In this document: positions 24,116 through 33,800 of the stretch, one piece after another | Layout: each line of letters starts with the position of its first letter | How positions within the stretch are numbered: position 1 is the stretch's first letter | Assembly (NCBI GenBank): GCA_003604975.1 | Contig: QZIR01000010.1 | Coordinates: forward strand, 1-64,000 | Origin: Desulforudis sp. | GTDB taxonomy: Bacteria; Bacillota; Desulfotomaculia; Desulfotomaculales; Desulforudaceae | Direction: 5' to 3' | DNA length: 64,000 bases | The notes under the pieces: model-generated | What the model was told of the DNA's origin: nothing | What the model saw: the letters and a program-made list of their open reading frames with translations, nothing else | Database searches by the model: none | Translations under genes and position numbers: made by a program

Positions 24116-24148
24116 TCTCAGTACCTCCCGCTTGAAGGCTACCAGTAT

Positions 24149-24289
24149 GGAGAGCGCTCAGAAGCAAGCGGGGCCCAGCACTCAACGTGCCTTCTGCTAA
24201 GTCGACTCTATGTCCCAACAGGATATTTTTAATGACCCGTATGTCTTTGGATCTCGGCTTGAGTGCTGGGTAGCTTATCAGCGCTCTCC
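24149..24289. repeat. family-A palindromic element, 141 bp
   Basis: Ends are GGAGAGCGCTCAGAAGCAAG (24149 rightward) and, inverted from 24289, GGAGAGCGCTGATAAGC. Inner arms CCCAGCACTCAA (24174-24185) and TTGAGTGCTGGG (24259-24270) pair perfectly. It overlaps the last codons of the lysR gene and supplies its stop codon. The same two end types recur, in the other orientation, at 56878-56965. Confidence 0.7.
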
Positions 24290-25171
24290 TCTTAGTACGA
24301 AGTCCAGGAAGGCCTGGGTGGGGCGGGTGACGACGCGGTCACGGGCATAGATCAGGTAGAGGCTACGCCTAATGGAGAGGTTCTTCACACGGATGGTCCA
24401 GACCTTGTCCAGTTCCTCGGCCCGCTGCACGGACCAGCGTGAAACGAAGGACAATCCCAGGCCAGCCTCCACGGCGGCGAGTACCGCTTCGGTACTCCCG
24501 AACTCGCCAGCGGTCCGGAACACGTCTGGGGGTATATTGTTCTGCCTCAGACTCTCCTCAATGATCCGCCTGGTCCCCGACTGTTTTTCACGTGAAACCA
24601 TTCGTTGGCCGATCAAGTCGGAAGGGCTCACTTCCATCCGGTCGGCGAAAGGATGGCCCACTGGCACGGCCAGTACAATCTCGTCCTCGGCGAAAGCCTG
24701 GCAGGCGATGCCCTCATCCTCAACCGGGGCGCCGACCGCCCCGATGTGGATGGCGTTCTCGCGCAACCGGCCGGTGATCTTTCCGGTGTTGGCGATCTCC
24801 AGGGAGACCTTCACTTCGGGGTACCGTGCGGCGAATCGGCCGAGCAGGGGAGGCAGGACATAGTGACCGGGGATGGTGCTGGCGCCGATATTCAGGCTGC
24901 CCTTGATTTCACCGGTAAAGGAACGGACGTCCTCGTAGGCACGGCCCATGGTGTCCGCCATTTGGAGGGCGTAGTTGTACAGCACCTGGCCGGCGTCGGT
25001 CAGTTCGACCCGGCGACTGGTACGGCTGACCAACTGGATGCCGTAGTGCTGCTCCAGAAGCGAGATGTGCTTACTGACCGCGGGCTGGGTAAGGTTTAGG
25101 TTCTGCGCGGCGCGAGAGAAGCTCTGGTACCGGGCCACGGCGATCAGGGTTTCCAGGTAGTTGAGATTCAT
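24278..25171 (-). CDS. LysR family transcriptional regulator
   Basis: Regulator of 297 residues. The N-terminal winged helix (MNLNYLETLIAVARYQSFSRAAQNL, LTQPAVSKHISLLEQ) is followed by the periplasmic-binding-like effector domain (about 90-295). It resembles the CysL/CbbR branch. ATG at 25171 is used; an in-frame GTG six codons upstream also exists and neither has a clear ribosome binding site. It is divergent from the threonine deaminase gene, a common layout for a regulator and its target. The last four codons lie in a family-A repeat. Confidence 0.92.
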   Translation of the reverse strand: MNLNYLETLIAVARYQSFSRAAQNLNLTQPAVSKHISLLEQHYGIQLVSRTSRRVELTDAGQVLYNYALQMADTMGRAYEDVRSFTGEIKGSLNIGASTIPGHYVLPPLLGRFAARYPEVKVSLEIANTGKITGRLRENAIHIGAVGAPVEDEGIACQAFAEDEIVLAVPVGHPFADRMEVSPSDLIGQRMVSREKQSGTRRIIEESLRQNNIPPDVFRTAGEFGSTEAVLAAVEAGLGLSFVSRWSVQRAEELDKVWTIRVKNLSIRRSLYLIYARDRVVTRPTQAFLDFVLRGER

Positions 25172-25266
25172 TTCTAAATTATATAACACTTAGTTATAAA
25201 TGCAAATAATCTTCGGGGTATTCTCCGGGAACCCTAAGGACAGAGCAAAATACGGCCAAAACATGG

Positions 25267-26277
25267 GTGAATAACTTGAAGATTGCCGATGTTCAGGAAG
25301 CACGGCGCAAACTGAGGCCTATCGTTCGGCGGACTCCCCTGGACTACTCCCGCACGATCAGTGAACTCCTGCGGCGCGAAGTCTACCTCAAATACGAGAA
25401 CCTGCAGCGCACCGGATCCTTCAAAATCAGGGGCGCCTACTACAAGATGTGTGGCCTGGCCCACACGGACCGGGGCGTCGTGGCCGCTTCGGCGGGCAAC
25501 CACGCCCAGGGAGTGGCCCTGGCTGCCGCCGAGCACGGATTGACGGCCACCGTGGTGATGCCGCGACAGGCACCGGGGAGTAAGATCCAGGCCACGATGG
25601 GCTACGGGGCGCGGGTGATCCTGGCCGGGCAAAACTACGATGAGGCGTATGCAGAGGCCTCACGCATTGCGGAGGAATCCGGCGCTACCTTTATCCCCGC
25701 CTTCGACGATCCGGAAATCATTGCTGGACAGGGGACTATCGGTTTTGAGATCATCGAAGACTTGCCGGACGTCGAAGCGGTGCTGGTGCCGGTGGGCGGA
25801 GGCGGCCTGATCAGCGGTATCGGTTTGGTGGTCAAGTCCCTGAAACCCGACACGCGGGTGATCGGCGTTACGACGGTCAACGCCCCGGCTGCCTTGCTTT
25901 CCCGCCACCGGGGAAAACTGCAGGAAGTACCGGTCGGGCGCACGATCGCCGACGGCATCGCCGTCAAGCGTCCAGGGACACTGCCCCTGGAACTGATCCG
26001 GAGATACGTGGATGACATTGTGGCGGTCGAAGAGGAGTTTATCGCCAAGTCCCTCCTGGTTCTGCTGAGCCGGACTAAAACGCTGGTCGAGGGAGCGGGG
26101 GCCGTGGGCTTGGCCGCCCTGTTGAGCGACAAGGTTCGCGATCCGGCCCGGAAACTGGCCATTGTTCTGAGCGGGGGAAACATCGATGCCACTACCATTG
26201 CGAGAATCATCGTCAGCCGAAAAAGGATGACCTCAGGGAAGGAACTTGAAGTCTGGCGCAGAAATTTTTTACATTAA
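25267..26277 (+). CDS. threonine ammonia-lyase, short form without ACT domain
   Basis: PLP-dependent threonine/serine deaminase of 336 residues. The PLP lysine is in TGSFKIRGA (near residue 57), with SAGNHAQG and the phosphate-cup GGGGLISG. It converts threonine to 2-oxobutyrate and ammonia. The common 400-residue form has a C-terminal ACT domain, which is absent here, so allosteric control should differ. The start is GTG at 25267, without a strong site. The divergent LysR gene may regulate it. Confidence 0.92.
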   Translation: MNNLKIADVQEARRKLRPIVRRTPLDYSRTISELLRREVYLKYENLQRTGSFKIRGAYYKMCGLAHTDRGVVAASAGNHAQGVALAAAEHGLTATVVMPRQAPGSKIQATMGYGARVILAGQNYDEAYAEASRIAEESGATFIPAFDDPEIIAGQGTIGFEIIEDLPDVEAVLVPVGGGGLISGIGLVVKSLKPDTRVIGVTTVNAPAALLSRHRGKLQEVPVGRTIADGIAVKRPGTLPLELIRRYVDDIVAVEEEFIAKSLLVLLSRTKTLVEGAGAVGLAALLSDKVRDPARKLAIVLSGGNIDATTIARIIVSRKRMTSGKELEVWRRNFLH

Positions 26278-26458
26278 GCAGAAAACCCGCGCCGCCCATC
26301 CGATGACGGCTTGGAGTGCGGGCTCTGATTCAAAATGCGGTATTTAATGCCTTTTACCCGGGGTGAGGTTTAAGATATCAAATTTGAAACAAGGAAAAGA
26401 TCATTTTTTGGCGAATAGACTATACTGTAGTAAATCCGGAACCTTGGGAGGTCACCCG

Positions 26459-27847
26459 ATGGCATTAGCGGCGGTGGTGCTGGCTGCTGGCAAGGGGACG
26501 CGAATGAAATCACGCCGACCGAAAGTACTGCATCGGGTGGCGGGAAAACCAATGGTGGCCCACGTGATCAAGGCGGCCCGGAAAGTAGGAGTCGATCGGT
26601 TGATTGTCGTGGCCGGTTACGGCTTTGAGGATGTTGCCGCGGCGGTGGAACCCGAGGCCGAGGTGGTATGTCAGGCGGAGCAGCTTGGCACTGCCCATGC
26701 CGTGATGCAGGCTGAAAAAAGACTAACGGGTTTTGAGGGGGATATTCTCGTTCTGTGCGGGGATACCCCCCTTCTTACTGGCCAAACACTTTCGGGCCTG
26801 GTCGCGCACCACCGGAATACGGGGGCGGCAGCCACCGTACTCACAGCCCGTCTGGATGATCCCTTTGGTTACGGCCGTGTTCTGCGGGACGCGGCGGGAA
26901 TGGTCCGGCGCATCGTGGAACAGAAGGACGGTTCGCCCGATGAACTCACGGTCCAGGAGATCAATACCGGGGTGTACTGCTTCAGGCACGCCGGCTTCTT
27001 CGAGACCCTGCACCGGATCACCCCCCAGAACAAGCAGGGCGAGTTTTACCTTACCGACATCATTGAAATGTACGTGACCGGGGAACGCCCGGTGGTGTCT
27101 TACCTGTTGGATGACTTCCGGGAAACACTCGGCGTGAACGACCGGCGCCAGCTTGCCGAAGCCGACCGCCTGATGCGGGAGCGGGTTCTGAATGCGTTAA
27201 TGGCCGCCGGGGTGACGGTAGTAGATCCGGCCTCCACCTTTGTAGAGGACGGGGTGACCGTCGGGATGGACACCGTGATACATCCCTTTTCCTTTCTTGA
27301 AGGTTCCACCACCGTGGGCGAGGACTGCACCATCGGCCCCGCCACACGTCTTATAAATGCCCAGATTGGTGACGGGTCCACCGTACAGCAGTCTGTAATC
27401 GTTGATTCGAGGGTCGGGCTCCAGGCGAATATCGGCCCCTATGCCTATATCCGTCCCGGCAGCGAGGTTGGGGACGGAGTTAAGATCGGGGACTTTGTGG
27501 AGATCAAGAAATCGCGCATTGGAACGGGTAGCAAGGTGCCGCACCTTTCCTACATCGGCGATGCCGTGATCGGCAGCGGGGTGAACGTGGGGGCCGGTAC
27601 AATCACCTGCAACTACGACGGGGTTAAGAAATGGACCACCATCATCGAGGACGGGGCTTTCATCGGCAGTAACACCAACCTGGTAGCGCCGGTCCGGGTG
27701 GGTGAAGGCGCCTACGTAGGCGCTGGATCCACGATCACTAAGGATGTGCCGCCGGGGGCTCTGGGTGTGGCCCGGGGGCCGCAGACCAATATTAAGGACT
27801 GGGTTCAGAAGAAGAAGGGACGTACGGAGGATAAGGCAAATGTTTAG
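26459..27847 (+). CDS. glmU: bifunctional UDP-N-acetylglucosamine pyrophosphorylase / glucosamine-1-phosphate N-acetyltransferase
   Basis: Makes UDP-GlcNAc for peptidoglycan. N-terminal uridyltransferase domain with [18 protein letters not shown] (residues 7-24), then a left-handed beta-helix acetyltransferase with NYDGVKK and repeated (I/V)G hexapeptides. 462 residues, normal. ATG at 26459 follows GGGAGGTCAC; earlier in-frame codons lack such a site. It overlaps prs by 8 bp (ATGTTTAG), so the two are translationally coupled as in Bacilli. Confidence 0.97.
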   Translation: MALAAVVLAAGKGTRMKSRRPKVLHRVAGKPMVAHVIKAARKVGVDRLIVVAGYGFEDVAAAVEPEAEVVCQAEQLGTAHAVMQAEKRLTGFEGDILVLCGDTPLLTGQTLSGLVAHHRNTGAAATVLTARLDDPFGYGRVLRDAAGMVRRIVEQKDGSPDELTVQEINTGVYCFRHAGFFETLHRITPQNKQGEFYLTDIIEMYVTGERPVVSYLLDDFRETLGVNDRRQLAEADRLMRERVLNALMAAGVTVVDPASTFVEDGVTVGMDTVIHPFSFLEGSTTVGEDCTIGPATRLINAQIGDGSTVQQSVIVDSRVGLQANIGPYAYIRPGSEVGDGVKIGDFVEIKKSRIGTGSKVPHLSYIGDAVIGSGVNVGAGTITCNYDGVKKWTTIIEDGAFIGSNTNLVAPVRVGEGAYVGAGSTITKDVPPGALGVARGPQTNIKDWVQKKKGRTEDKANV

Positions 27848-28787
27848 CCGTCACAAAAAACTCAAGATCTTTACCGGTAACGCCAACCCGGCGCTGGCCA
27901 GCGAGATCTGCCAGTATCTCGGGGTGCCTCTGGGGGTCTCGGCCGTCAGCCGGTTCTCGGACGGCGAGATAAAGGTTCGCATTGACGAGAACGTGCGCGG
28001 GGCGGACGTGTTTGTGATCCAGCCCACGTGTCATCCGATCAATGAAAACATCATGGAACTCGTAATCATGATTGACGCCCTGAGGAGGGCTTCGGCCCGC
28101 CGGATCACCGCCGTGGTACCGTACTACGGGTATGCGCGGCAGGATCGCAAGACCAGATCACGGGAGCCGATTACTGCCAAACTGGTGGCTAACCTCCTGA
28201 CGGCCTCGGGGGCCAACCGGGTAATCACGATGGACCTGCACGCCGGACAGATCCAGGGTTTCTTTGACATTCCGGTGGACCACCTACCGGCCGGTCCCAT
28301 TCTAGCCGAGTATATCATTCGCAGTCACTTGGAGAACGTGGTCGTCATTTCACCCGATGTAGGCGGAGTGGTGCGGGCCCGGGACCTGGCCGAACGGATC
28401 GGAGCCCCGCTGGCGATCATCGATAAGCGCCGTCCCGAACCGAATGTGGCCGTGGTGCTGAATGTGATCGGACCTGTCCAGGGCCGGACCGCAGTCGTGC
28501 TGGACGACATTATCGATACTGCGGGAACGATCACCAAGGGCGCTGAGGCACTCCTGGATTTCGGCGCCAATGAAGTGTGGGTGGCCTGTACTCATCCGAT
28601 CCTCTCCGGCCCGGCCGTAGAAAGATTGGACAAGTCGGTGATCAAGGAAATCATCGTGACCAATACCATCCCGATTCCACCCGAACGGATGCTGAACAAG
28701 ATCAAGGTGCTTTCGGTGGCCCCGCTCCTGGGCGAGGCCGTCATCCGAGTGCACGAGAATCTTTCCGTAAGCAAGCTCTTCGACTAA
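27840..28787 (+). CDS. prs: ribose-phosphate pyrophosphokinase
   Basis: Makes PRPP from ribose 5-phosphate and ATP for nucleotide, histidine and tryptophan synthesis. 315 residues. The [13 protein letters not shown] catalytic segment and the PRPP loop [13 protein letters not shown] are present. The start ATG at 27840 overlaps the end of glmU, giving [14 protein letters not shown], a normal PrsA opening. A weak hairpin follows at 28809-28825. Confidence 0.97.
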   Translation: MFSRHKKLKIFTGNANPALASEICQYLGVPLGVSAVSRFSDGEIKVRIDENVRGADVFVIQPTCHPINENIMELVIMIDALRRASARRITAVVPYYGYARQDRKTRSREPITAKLVANLLTASGANRVITMDLHAGQIQGFFDIPVDHLPAGPILAEYIIRSHLENVVVISPDVGGVVRARDLAERIGAPLAIIDKRRPEPNVAVVLNVIGPVQGRTAVVLDDIIDTAGTITKGAEALLDFGANEVWVACTHPILSGPAVERLDKSVIKEIIVTNTIPIPPERMLNKIKVLSVAPLLGEAVIRVHENLSVSKLFD

Positions 28788-28804
28788 TAAGTGTGGCCAT
28801 ACTT

Positions 28805-28828
28805 AAAACCCGTCAAAACAACGGGCTT
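28805..28828 (+). terminator. weak terminator-like hairpin after prs
   Basis: CCCGT (28809-28813) and ACGGG (28821-28825) with a 7-nt A-rich loop and a short T run. The stem is only 5 bp. Confidence 0.35.
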
Positions 28829-28869
28829 TGATGCGGTGTAGGTAGACTTTGGCAAGCCCAGAGGCCGCG

Positions 28870-28930
28870 AGACTGGGAGATAAGAGGCGAGAGGTTAGTC
28901 TCCCACTTCTAATTTCACACTTCTCACATC
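28870..28930. repeat. family-B palindromic repeat
   Basis: ACTGGGAGA (28872-28880) against TCTCCCACT (28899-28907), continuing into a GTGAGAAGTGTGAA motif on the minus strand. Related copies are at 38131-38166 and 50026-50136. The stop codon of the PRC-barrel gene lies inside this copy. Confidence 0.55.
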
Positions 28931-29508
28931 TCATCCGTCGGCTCCTCCGGCTTAGCTTTCTTTTTCGGCAGCATCTGGCGCATTCTTTCCTCGAGTCCGC
29001 CGTCGATCCGGTTCATGGATTCCGCTGTGTTGTCGCTTACGACCACGGCTTCGCGGCCCAGGGTGCGGATTAGGTGCACGGAAATGTGGTGGCTGCCTTT
29101 CAGCATCCGGTTGAGGCTGGACTCGGCCAGTTCAATGCCTTCAATCTGACCGTTATCAAGGTCGACCGTGTAGTCCTGCACCCTTCCCAACACCGTTCCG
29201 TTCTCGCTGATCACCCTGGCTCCGACCAGAGTTACTTTGTCTTTCCATAACTGCACGATGTGGGGCAGGCTGGCCCCTTTCTCAGCGTTAGTGATCCGGC
29301 TTATAGTCACCGCATCAAAGCCCATCGAATGGATCTTGGCCAGCGGAATGAAACGCTGTTCCCGGAACAGGCCCGATGACTCCACGATGAGGGCGGCCAG
29401 GGCCTTGCTGGGGGGGTCGATGACCAGACCCTTCACGTGGCCCAGCTTTACTCCTTCATCCAGGCTGATTACGGGCAATCCCAGGAGGTCCCTTGATTTC
29501 TTGGTCAT
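28924..29508 (-). CDS. PRC-barrel domain protein
   Basis: Protein of 194 residues with two PRC-barrel-like beta modules (SRDLLGLPVISLDEGVKLG and LVGARVISENGTVLG), the fold used by YlmC/YmxH and RimM C-terminal domains. The C-terminal region is charged (KKKAKPEEPTDE). The ATG at 29508 is preferred over a far longer frame without family support. The role is unknown; related proteins are often sporulation-linked. It is divergent from rplY and ends in a palindromic repeat. Confidence 0.8.
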   Translation of the reverse strand: MTKKSRDLLGLPVISLDEGVKLGHVKGLVIDPPSKALAALIVESSGLFREQRFIPLAKIHSMGFDAVTISRITNAEKGASLPHIVQLWKDKVTLVGARVISENGTVLGRVQDYTVDLDNGQIEGIELAESSLNRMLKGSHHISVHLIRTLGREAVVVSDNTAESMNRIDGGLEERMRQMLPKKKAKPEEPTDEM

Positions 29509-29613
29509 GCAGGCAAACCCCCTTTTTGGTACAATGTTTATGGGATAATATGCCGGACGCCGGTTTGTTATAACTGCGATAGGGGAATAATTTCCCCAGA
29601 AGGAGTGAAAACA

Positions 29614-30252
29614 ATGACCGGTGTTGAACTGGAGGTTAGACCGAGAAAGGGTAGGACGAAGGGTTACCTGAATCGCATCAGAGCCGAGGGATTCGTCCCC
29701 GGAGTGGTATACGGAAAGCAGTTGGATGGGGTTGGTGTGGAATTTGAGGGGCGCGCCCTGGAGGCGATTCTCAAGCGTCACGGAAGGAATACCATTCTCA
29801 ACATGCGTATACAATCTAACGGGAAGAAGCCTCGGAAGTATACCGTCCTGATCAAAGACGTGCAGTATCACCTGATGAAAAATGACATTCAGCACGTGGA
29901 CTTTCAGCAGATCTCCCTGAAGGACGAGATTTCAACCGTAGTGAACCTGCATCTTGTGGGTGAGGCCCCCGGTGTGGCCGTCGGCGGAAACCTCTCGCAA
30001 CCGTTGCGCCAGCTGGAAATTAGCTGCCTGGCGACTGCGATTCCGGACAGTATTGAGGTGGATGTCTCCGGCCTTGATATCGGGCACAGTATTCATGTCT
30101 CTGATCTGAGAGTACCGGAAGGGGTCAAGGTGCTGAATGAACCGCAGGCCCTGGTGGTTAGTGTAACGGCACCCAGGCGGGCGGAAGCCGGGGAAGCCGC
30201 TGAGACTCCTGAGGCGGCTCCGGCTGATGAAGAGAAGCAGGTGAACGAGTAA
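29614..30252 (+). CDS. rplY: large ribosomal subunit protein bL25 (Ctc form)
   Basis: 5S rRNA-binding protein of 212 residues. The N-terminal L25 barrel (TGVELEVRPRKGRTKGYLNRIRAEGFVPGVVYG) is followed by the TL5/Ctc C-terminal beta domain and an acidic Ala/Glu tail. In Bacillus, Ctc is a stress protein. ATG at 29614 lies 8 nt after AAGGAG; a GTG at 29605 overlaps that site. A GGGGAA/TTCCCC palindrome (29582-29597) lies just upstream of the ribosome binding site. Confidence 0.95.
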   Translation: MTGVELEVRPRKGRTKGYLNRIRAEGFVPGVVYGKQLDGVGVEFEGRALEAILKRHGRNTILNMRIQSNGKKPRKYTVLIKDVQYHLMKNDIQHVDFQQISLKDEISTVVNLHLVGEAPGVAVGGNLSQPLRQLEISCLATAIPDSIEVDVSGLDIGHSIHVSDLRVPEGVKVLNEPQALVVSVTAPRRAEAGEAAETPEAAPADEEKQVNE

Positions 30253-30274
30253 CAAACAGAAACAGAGATAAAAA

Positions 30275-30838
30275 ATGAGACTGATTATTGGATTAGGCAA
30301 TCCGGGAGAGGTATACCGTAACACCAGGCACAACATTGGTTTTCTAACGGTTGACCGTCTGGCCAGCCGGCTGGGAATCAGTGTCAAGAAGAGGCAGTGT
30401 TTTTCCCTAACGGGAGACGCCCATGTTGACGGGAACAAACTGATCCTCGCGAAGCCGCAGACCTTTATGAATCTCTCCGGCCGGGCCGCCCTGGCCCTAA
30501 CTGAATACTACAAGGTGCCTCCCGAAGAGTTCCTGGTCGTCTGTGACGATATGGATCTGCCCTTCGGGCGGTTGCGCCTGCGCGCACGCGGCGGATCAGG
30601 GGGCCACCGGGGCCTCAATTCGATCATCGGCCTTCTGGGCAGTAGTGGTTTCCCCCGCCTGCGGGTGGGTATCGGTCGCGGTCCGGAGGTGGTGTCCTAT
30701 GTCCTGGGCCACTTTGGATCAGACGAGGAATCGCTGGTTAACGAGGTTCTGGACGCGGCCGCGGATGCGGTGCTGATGGCGCGGTCCGAAGGCTTGGAGC
30801 GGGCGATGAACCGGTACAACGCGTTAACTATCGGTTAA
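30275..30838 (+). CDS. pth: peptidyl-tRNA hydrolase
   Basis: Releases peptides from prematurely dropped peptidyl-tRNA. 187 residues. The motif GLGNPGEVYRNTRHNIGF holds the catalytic His (residue 20), with KPQTFMNLSG and RARGGSGGHRGLNS further on. It follows rplY by 22 bp; the ribosome binding site is weak, so it may rely on read-through translation. The rplY-pth-mfd order is conserved in Firmicutes. Confidence 0.96.
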   Translation: MRLIIGLGNPGEVYRNTRHNIGFLTVDRLASRLGISVKKRQCFSLTGDAHVDGNKLILAKPQTFMNLSGRAALALTEYYKVPPEEFLVVCDDMDLPFGRLRLRARGGSGGHRGLNSIIGLLGSSGFPRLRVGIGRGPEVVSYVLGHFGSDEESLVNEVLDAAADAVLMARSEGLERAMNRYNALTIG

Positions 30839-30887
30839 CGCATCCGGTTACTGGTTGTTTTCCACATCCCAGTAGAGGAGTCCCTTG

Positions 30888-33800
30888 ATGCATGATGGCA
30901 TAGCGGAATTGGTGAGTAAGGTCTCTCCAATTCCAACCGTCAGGGAAGCGCTGGCGAGGGGCTACGGCCCCCAGCATTTACACGGGGTGGGTGCCGGTCA
31001 CCACGGCCTGGTCAGCGCGGCCCTGGGATTTCCGGACAAACCCATGCTGATCATTACCCCCGGGGAAAAGGAAGCAGTTACCCTGGCCGAGGACCTGGGT
31101 ACCCTGCTCCCGGGCCGGGGGATTTTTGTGTTCCCGCCATGGGAATTGCTTCCAGTTGAGGTTTTGGCCTACTCCAAGCATCTCACGGTGAGGCGCATCA
31201 AGGTGCTTGCCGCCTTGAGCAGTGGGGCGAATCCGATCGTGGTTGCCCCGGTCGATGCCCTGGCCAGGCGACTGCCACCTCCGGACGTAATCCGGGCCGG
31301 GGTATTTTCGCTGACTACAGGGCAGACCTGGGACCTGGCCGAGCTGCGCAAACGGCTGTTGGAACTCGGCTACCAGAACGTGCCGCGTGTTGAATCGGAA
31401 GGGCAGTTTGGTTCGCGCGGCGGAATCCTGGATGTCTTTCCCGTAACCTCCGACGCCCCTGTGCGGATCGAATTCTTCGGAGACGAGCTCGAATCCATCC
31501 GGGTGTTTGACCCGGAAACCCAGCGCTCGGAAAAGCGTTTGGACGGTGACGTGACCATCACTCCGGTGGGTGAGTTGTTTGTGGAGCCGAAACGCTGGCA
31601 GCCCGGGCACGAGGAAATTCGAAAAGAATTTTCCAAGCAGTGCACCCGTCTCTTGGAGACAGGTCGCGGTGAGGCCGCCCGTCGGTTAGAGGAGAGCTTT
31701 TCTGAAACGCTGGCCAGGATCGAGGCCGGCGCCTACTTCCCTGGCATGGAGGAATTCCTGGACTTTTTCTATCCGGATGCGGTACCCCTGCGTGACTACC
31801 TGCCTCCCCAAACCTTCGTCCTGGTTTCGGAGCCGGAGCGGGTAAGTGAGGTGGCGCGCAGTTTTCAGAACCAGCGGAGCCAGGGCTATGCCTCCCTGAT
31901 CGAGCAGGGGCGGGTGTTGCCGCGGCAGTTCCTGGTGTACCGGGACTGGCCTGAGATGCGGGAGGATCTATCCGGTCTCGCCTCAATATATCTCTCATTT
32001 ACCCCGCGTTACGGGGATTTTGCGGCGCCGCGCCAGGGCGTTGAATTCCCGGTCCGTGAGGTTGCCGGGAGCATGGGGCGGCCCGAGACCCTGATCACGG
32101 AAGTTCAACACTGGCAAAAGAAGAATTATGCCGTCAGTCTGCTGGTCGGCACCGCCGACCGGGTGCGCAAGCTAACCGGTACTCTGGAGCGGGGCCGGAT
32201 CCGCAGTATTGTCGTGGACGGTGCTCCGGGTCAACCCGGAAGAGTGACGATCACCCAGGGAACACTGGGTATCGGCTTCGAGCTTTCGAACGCGAACCTG
32301 GTGGTTCTGACCGAGACGGAGGTCTATGGCAAGAAACTCGTGACCCGGAAACAACCCCACCGGAGGGCGCCGCAGACCCTGGAAGACCTGGAACTGGTAC
32401 CGGGCGATTACGTGGTCCACGTGAACCACGGGATCGGACGCTTCCAGGGGATCGTACCGCTGGAAATCACCGGCATCAAGCGTGAGTACCTGCTGTTAAA
32501 ATACCACGGTGAGGATAAGCTCTACGTTCCCACCGATCAGCTGGGACTGGTACAGAAGTATATCGGGGCTGAGGGTGAGGTCCCGCGCCTCTCCCGCCTG
32601 GGTGGCAGCGACTGGGCCCGAACCAAGAAGCGGGTCCAGGAAGCCGTACGGGAGATGGCCGAGGACCTGATCAATCTCTACGCGGCGCGCCAGTCCCTGC
32701 CGGGAAACGCATTCCCGGCGGACACACCCTGGCAGCAGGAGTTTGAACTGGCCTTTCCGTATGAGGAGACTCCCGATCAGCTGCGGGCGATTTCCGAGTC
32801 CAAACGAGATATGGAGCGGGCCCGGCCGATGGACCGGTTGCTCTGCGGCGATGTCGGTTACGGGAAGACGGAGGTGGCCATGCGCGCCGCATTCAAGGCT
32901 GTGATGGGGGGCAAACAGGTGGCTGTTTTGGTGCCTACCACCGTACTGGCGCAGCAACATTTCCAAACTTTCGGTGAACGGTTCCAGAACTACGCCTTTA
33001 CCGTCGAGGTACTCAGCCGGTTCCGCTCACTGCGGGAGCAGCGGGAAGTGCTTAAGGATCTGGCGGAAGGTAAGGTGGACATCGTCATCGGTACCCACCG
33101 CTTGGTCCAGGATGACGTCACATTCAAGAACCTGGGTCTGGTGGTCGTGGACGAAGAGCAGCGCTTTGGGGTAGCGCATAAGGAACACCTGAAAATCCTG
33201 CATCCGACCGTGGACGTGCTGACCCTGACCGCCACGCCGATTCCTCGTACCCTGTACATGTCCCTGGTTGGGGTCAGGGACGCCAGTCAGCTGCAGACAC
33301 CGCCGCTGGACCGCTTTACGGTCCAAACCTACGTAGTGGAGGAGGACCCGGTATTGATCAGGGAGGCGATTACGCGGGAGATGGCGCGGGGGGGACAGAT
33401 TTACTTCGTGCATAACCGGGTGGCCGAACTGGATCGGGTGTATGCCTGGCTGCAGCGTCTGGTTCCGGATGCCCGGATCGGGATCGGTCACGGGCAGATG
33501 CGTGAAGACCAGCTAGAGCAGGTGATGCTGGATTTTGTGAACGGTGAATACGACATCCTGCTGTGTACCACGATTATTGAAACGGGTCTGGACATTCCGA
33601 ACGTAAATACGCTGATTGTCAAGGACGCCGACCAGTTCGGCCTCGCCCAGCTCTACCAGCTGCGCGGCCGGGTAGGCCGTTCTAACCGGTTAGCCTTCAC
33701 CTATTTCACCTATCGCCGGGACCGGATCCTTGGTGAGCCGGCCGAGAAACGCCTACGAGCGATCCGTGACTTTACCGAATTCGGTTCGGGCTATAAACTG

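Larger units (their letters stand above)
23881..24277. other. gene-free stretch with palindromic repeats
   Basis: No convincing protein gene. The right part holds three nested hairpin elements listed separately. The left part (23881-24000) is the leader of the tRNA-yedE-yedF unit and includes an A/T-rich segment that may hold its promoter; no clear -35/-10 pair was found. Confidence 0.6.
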
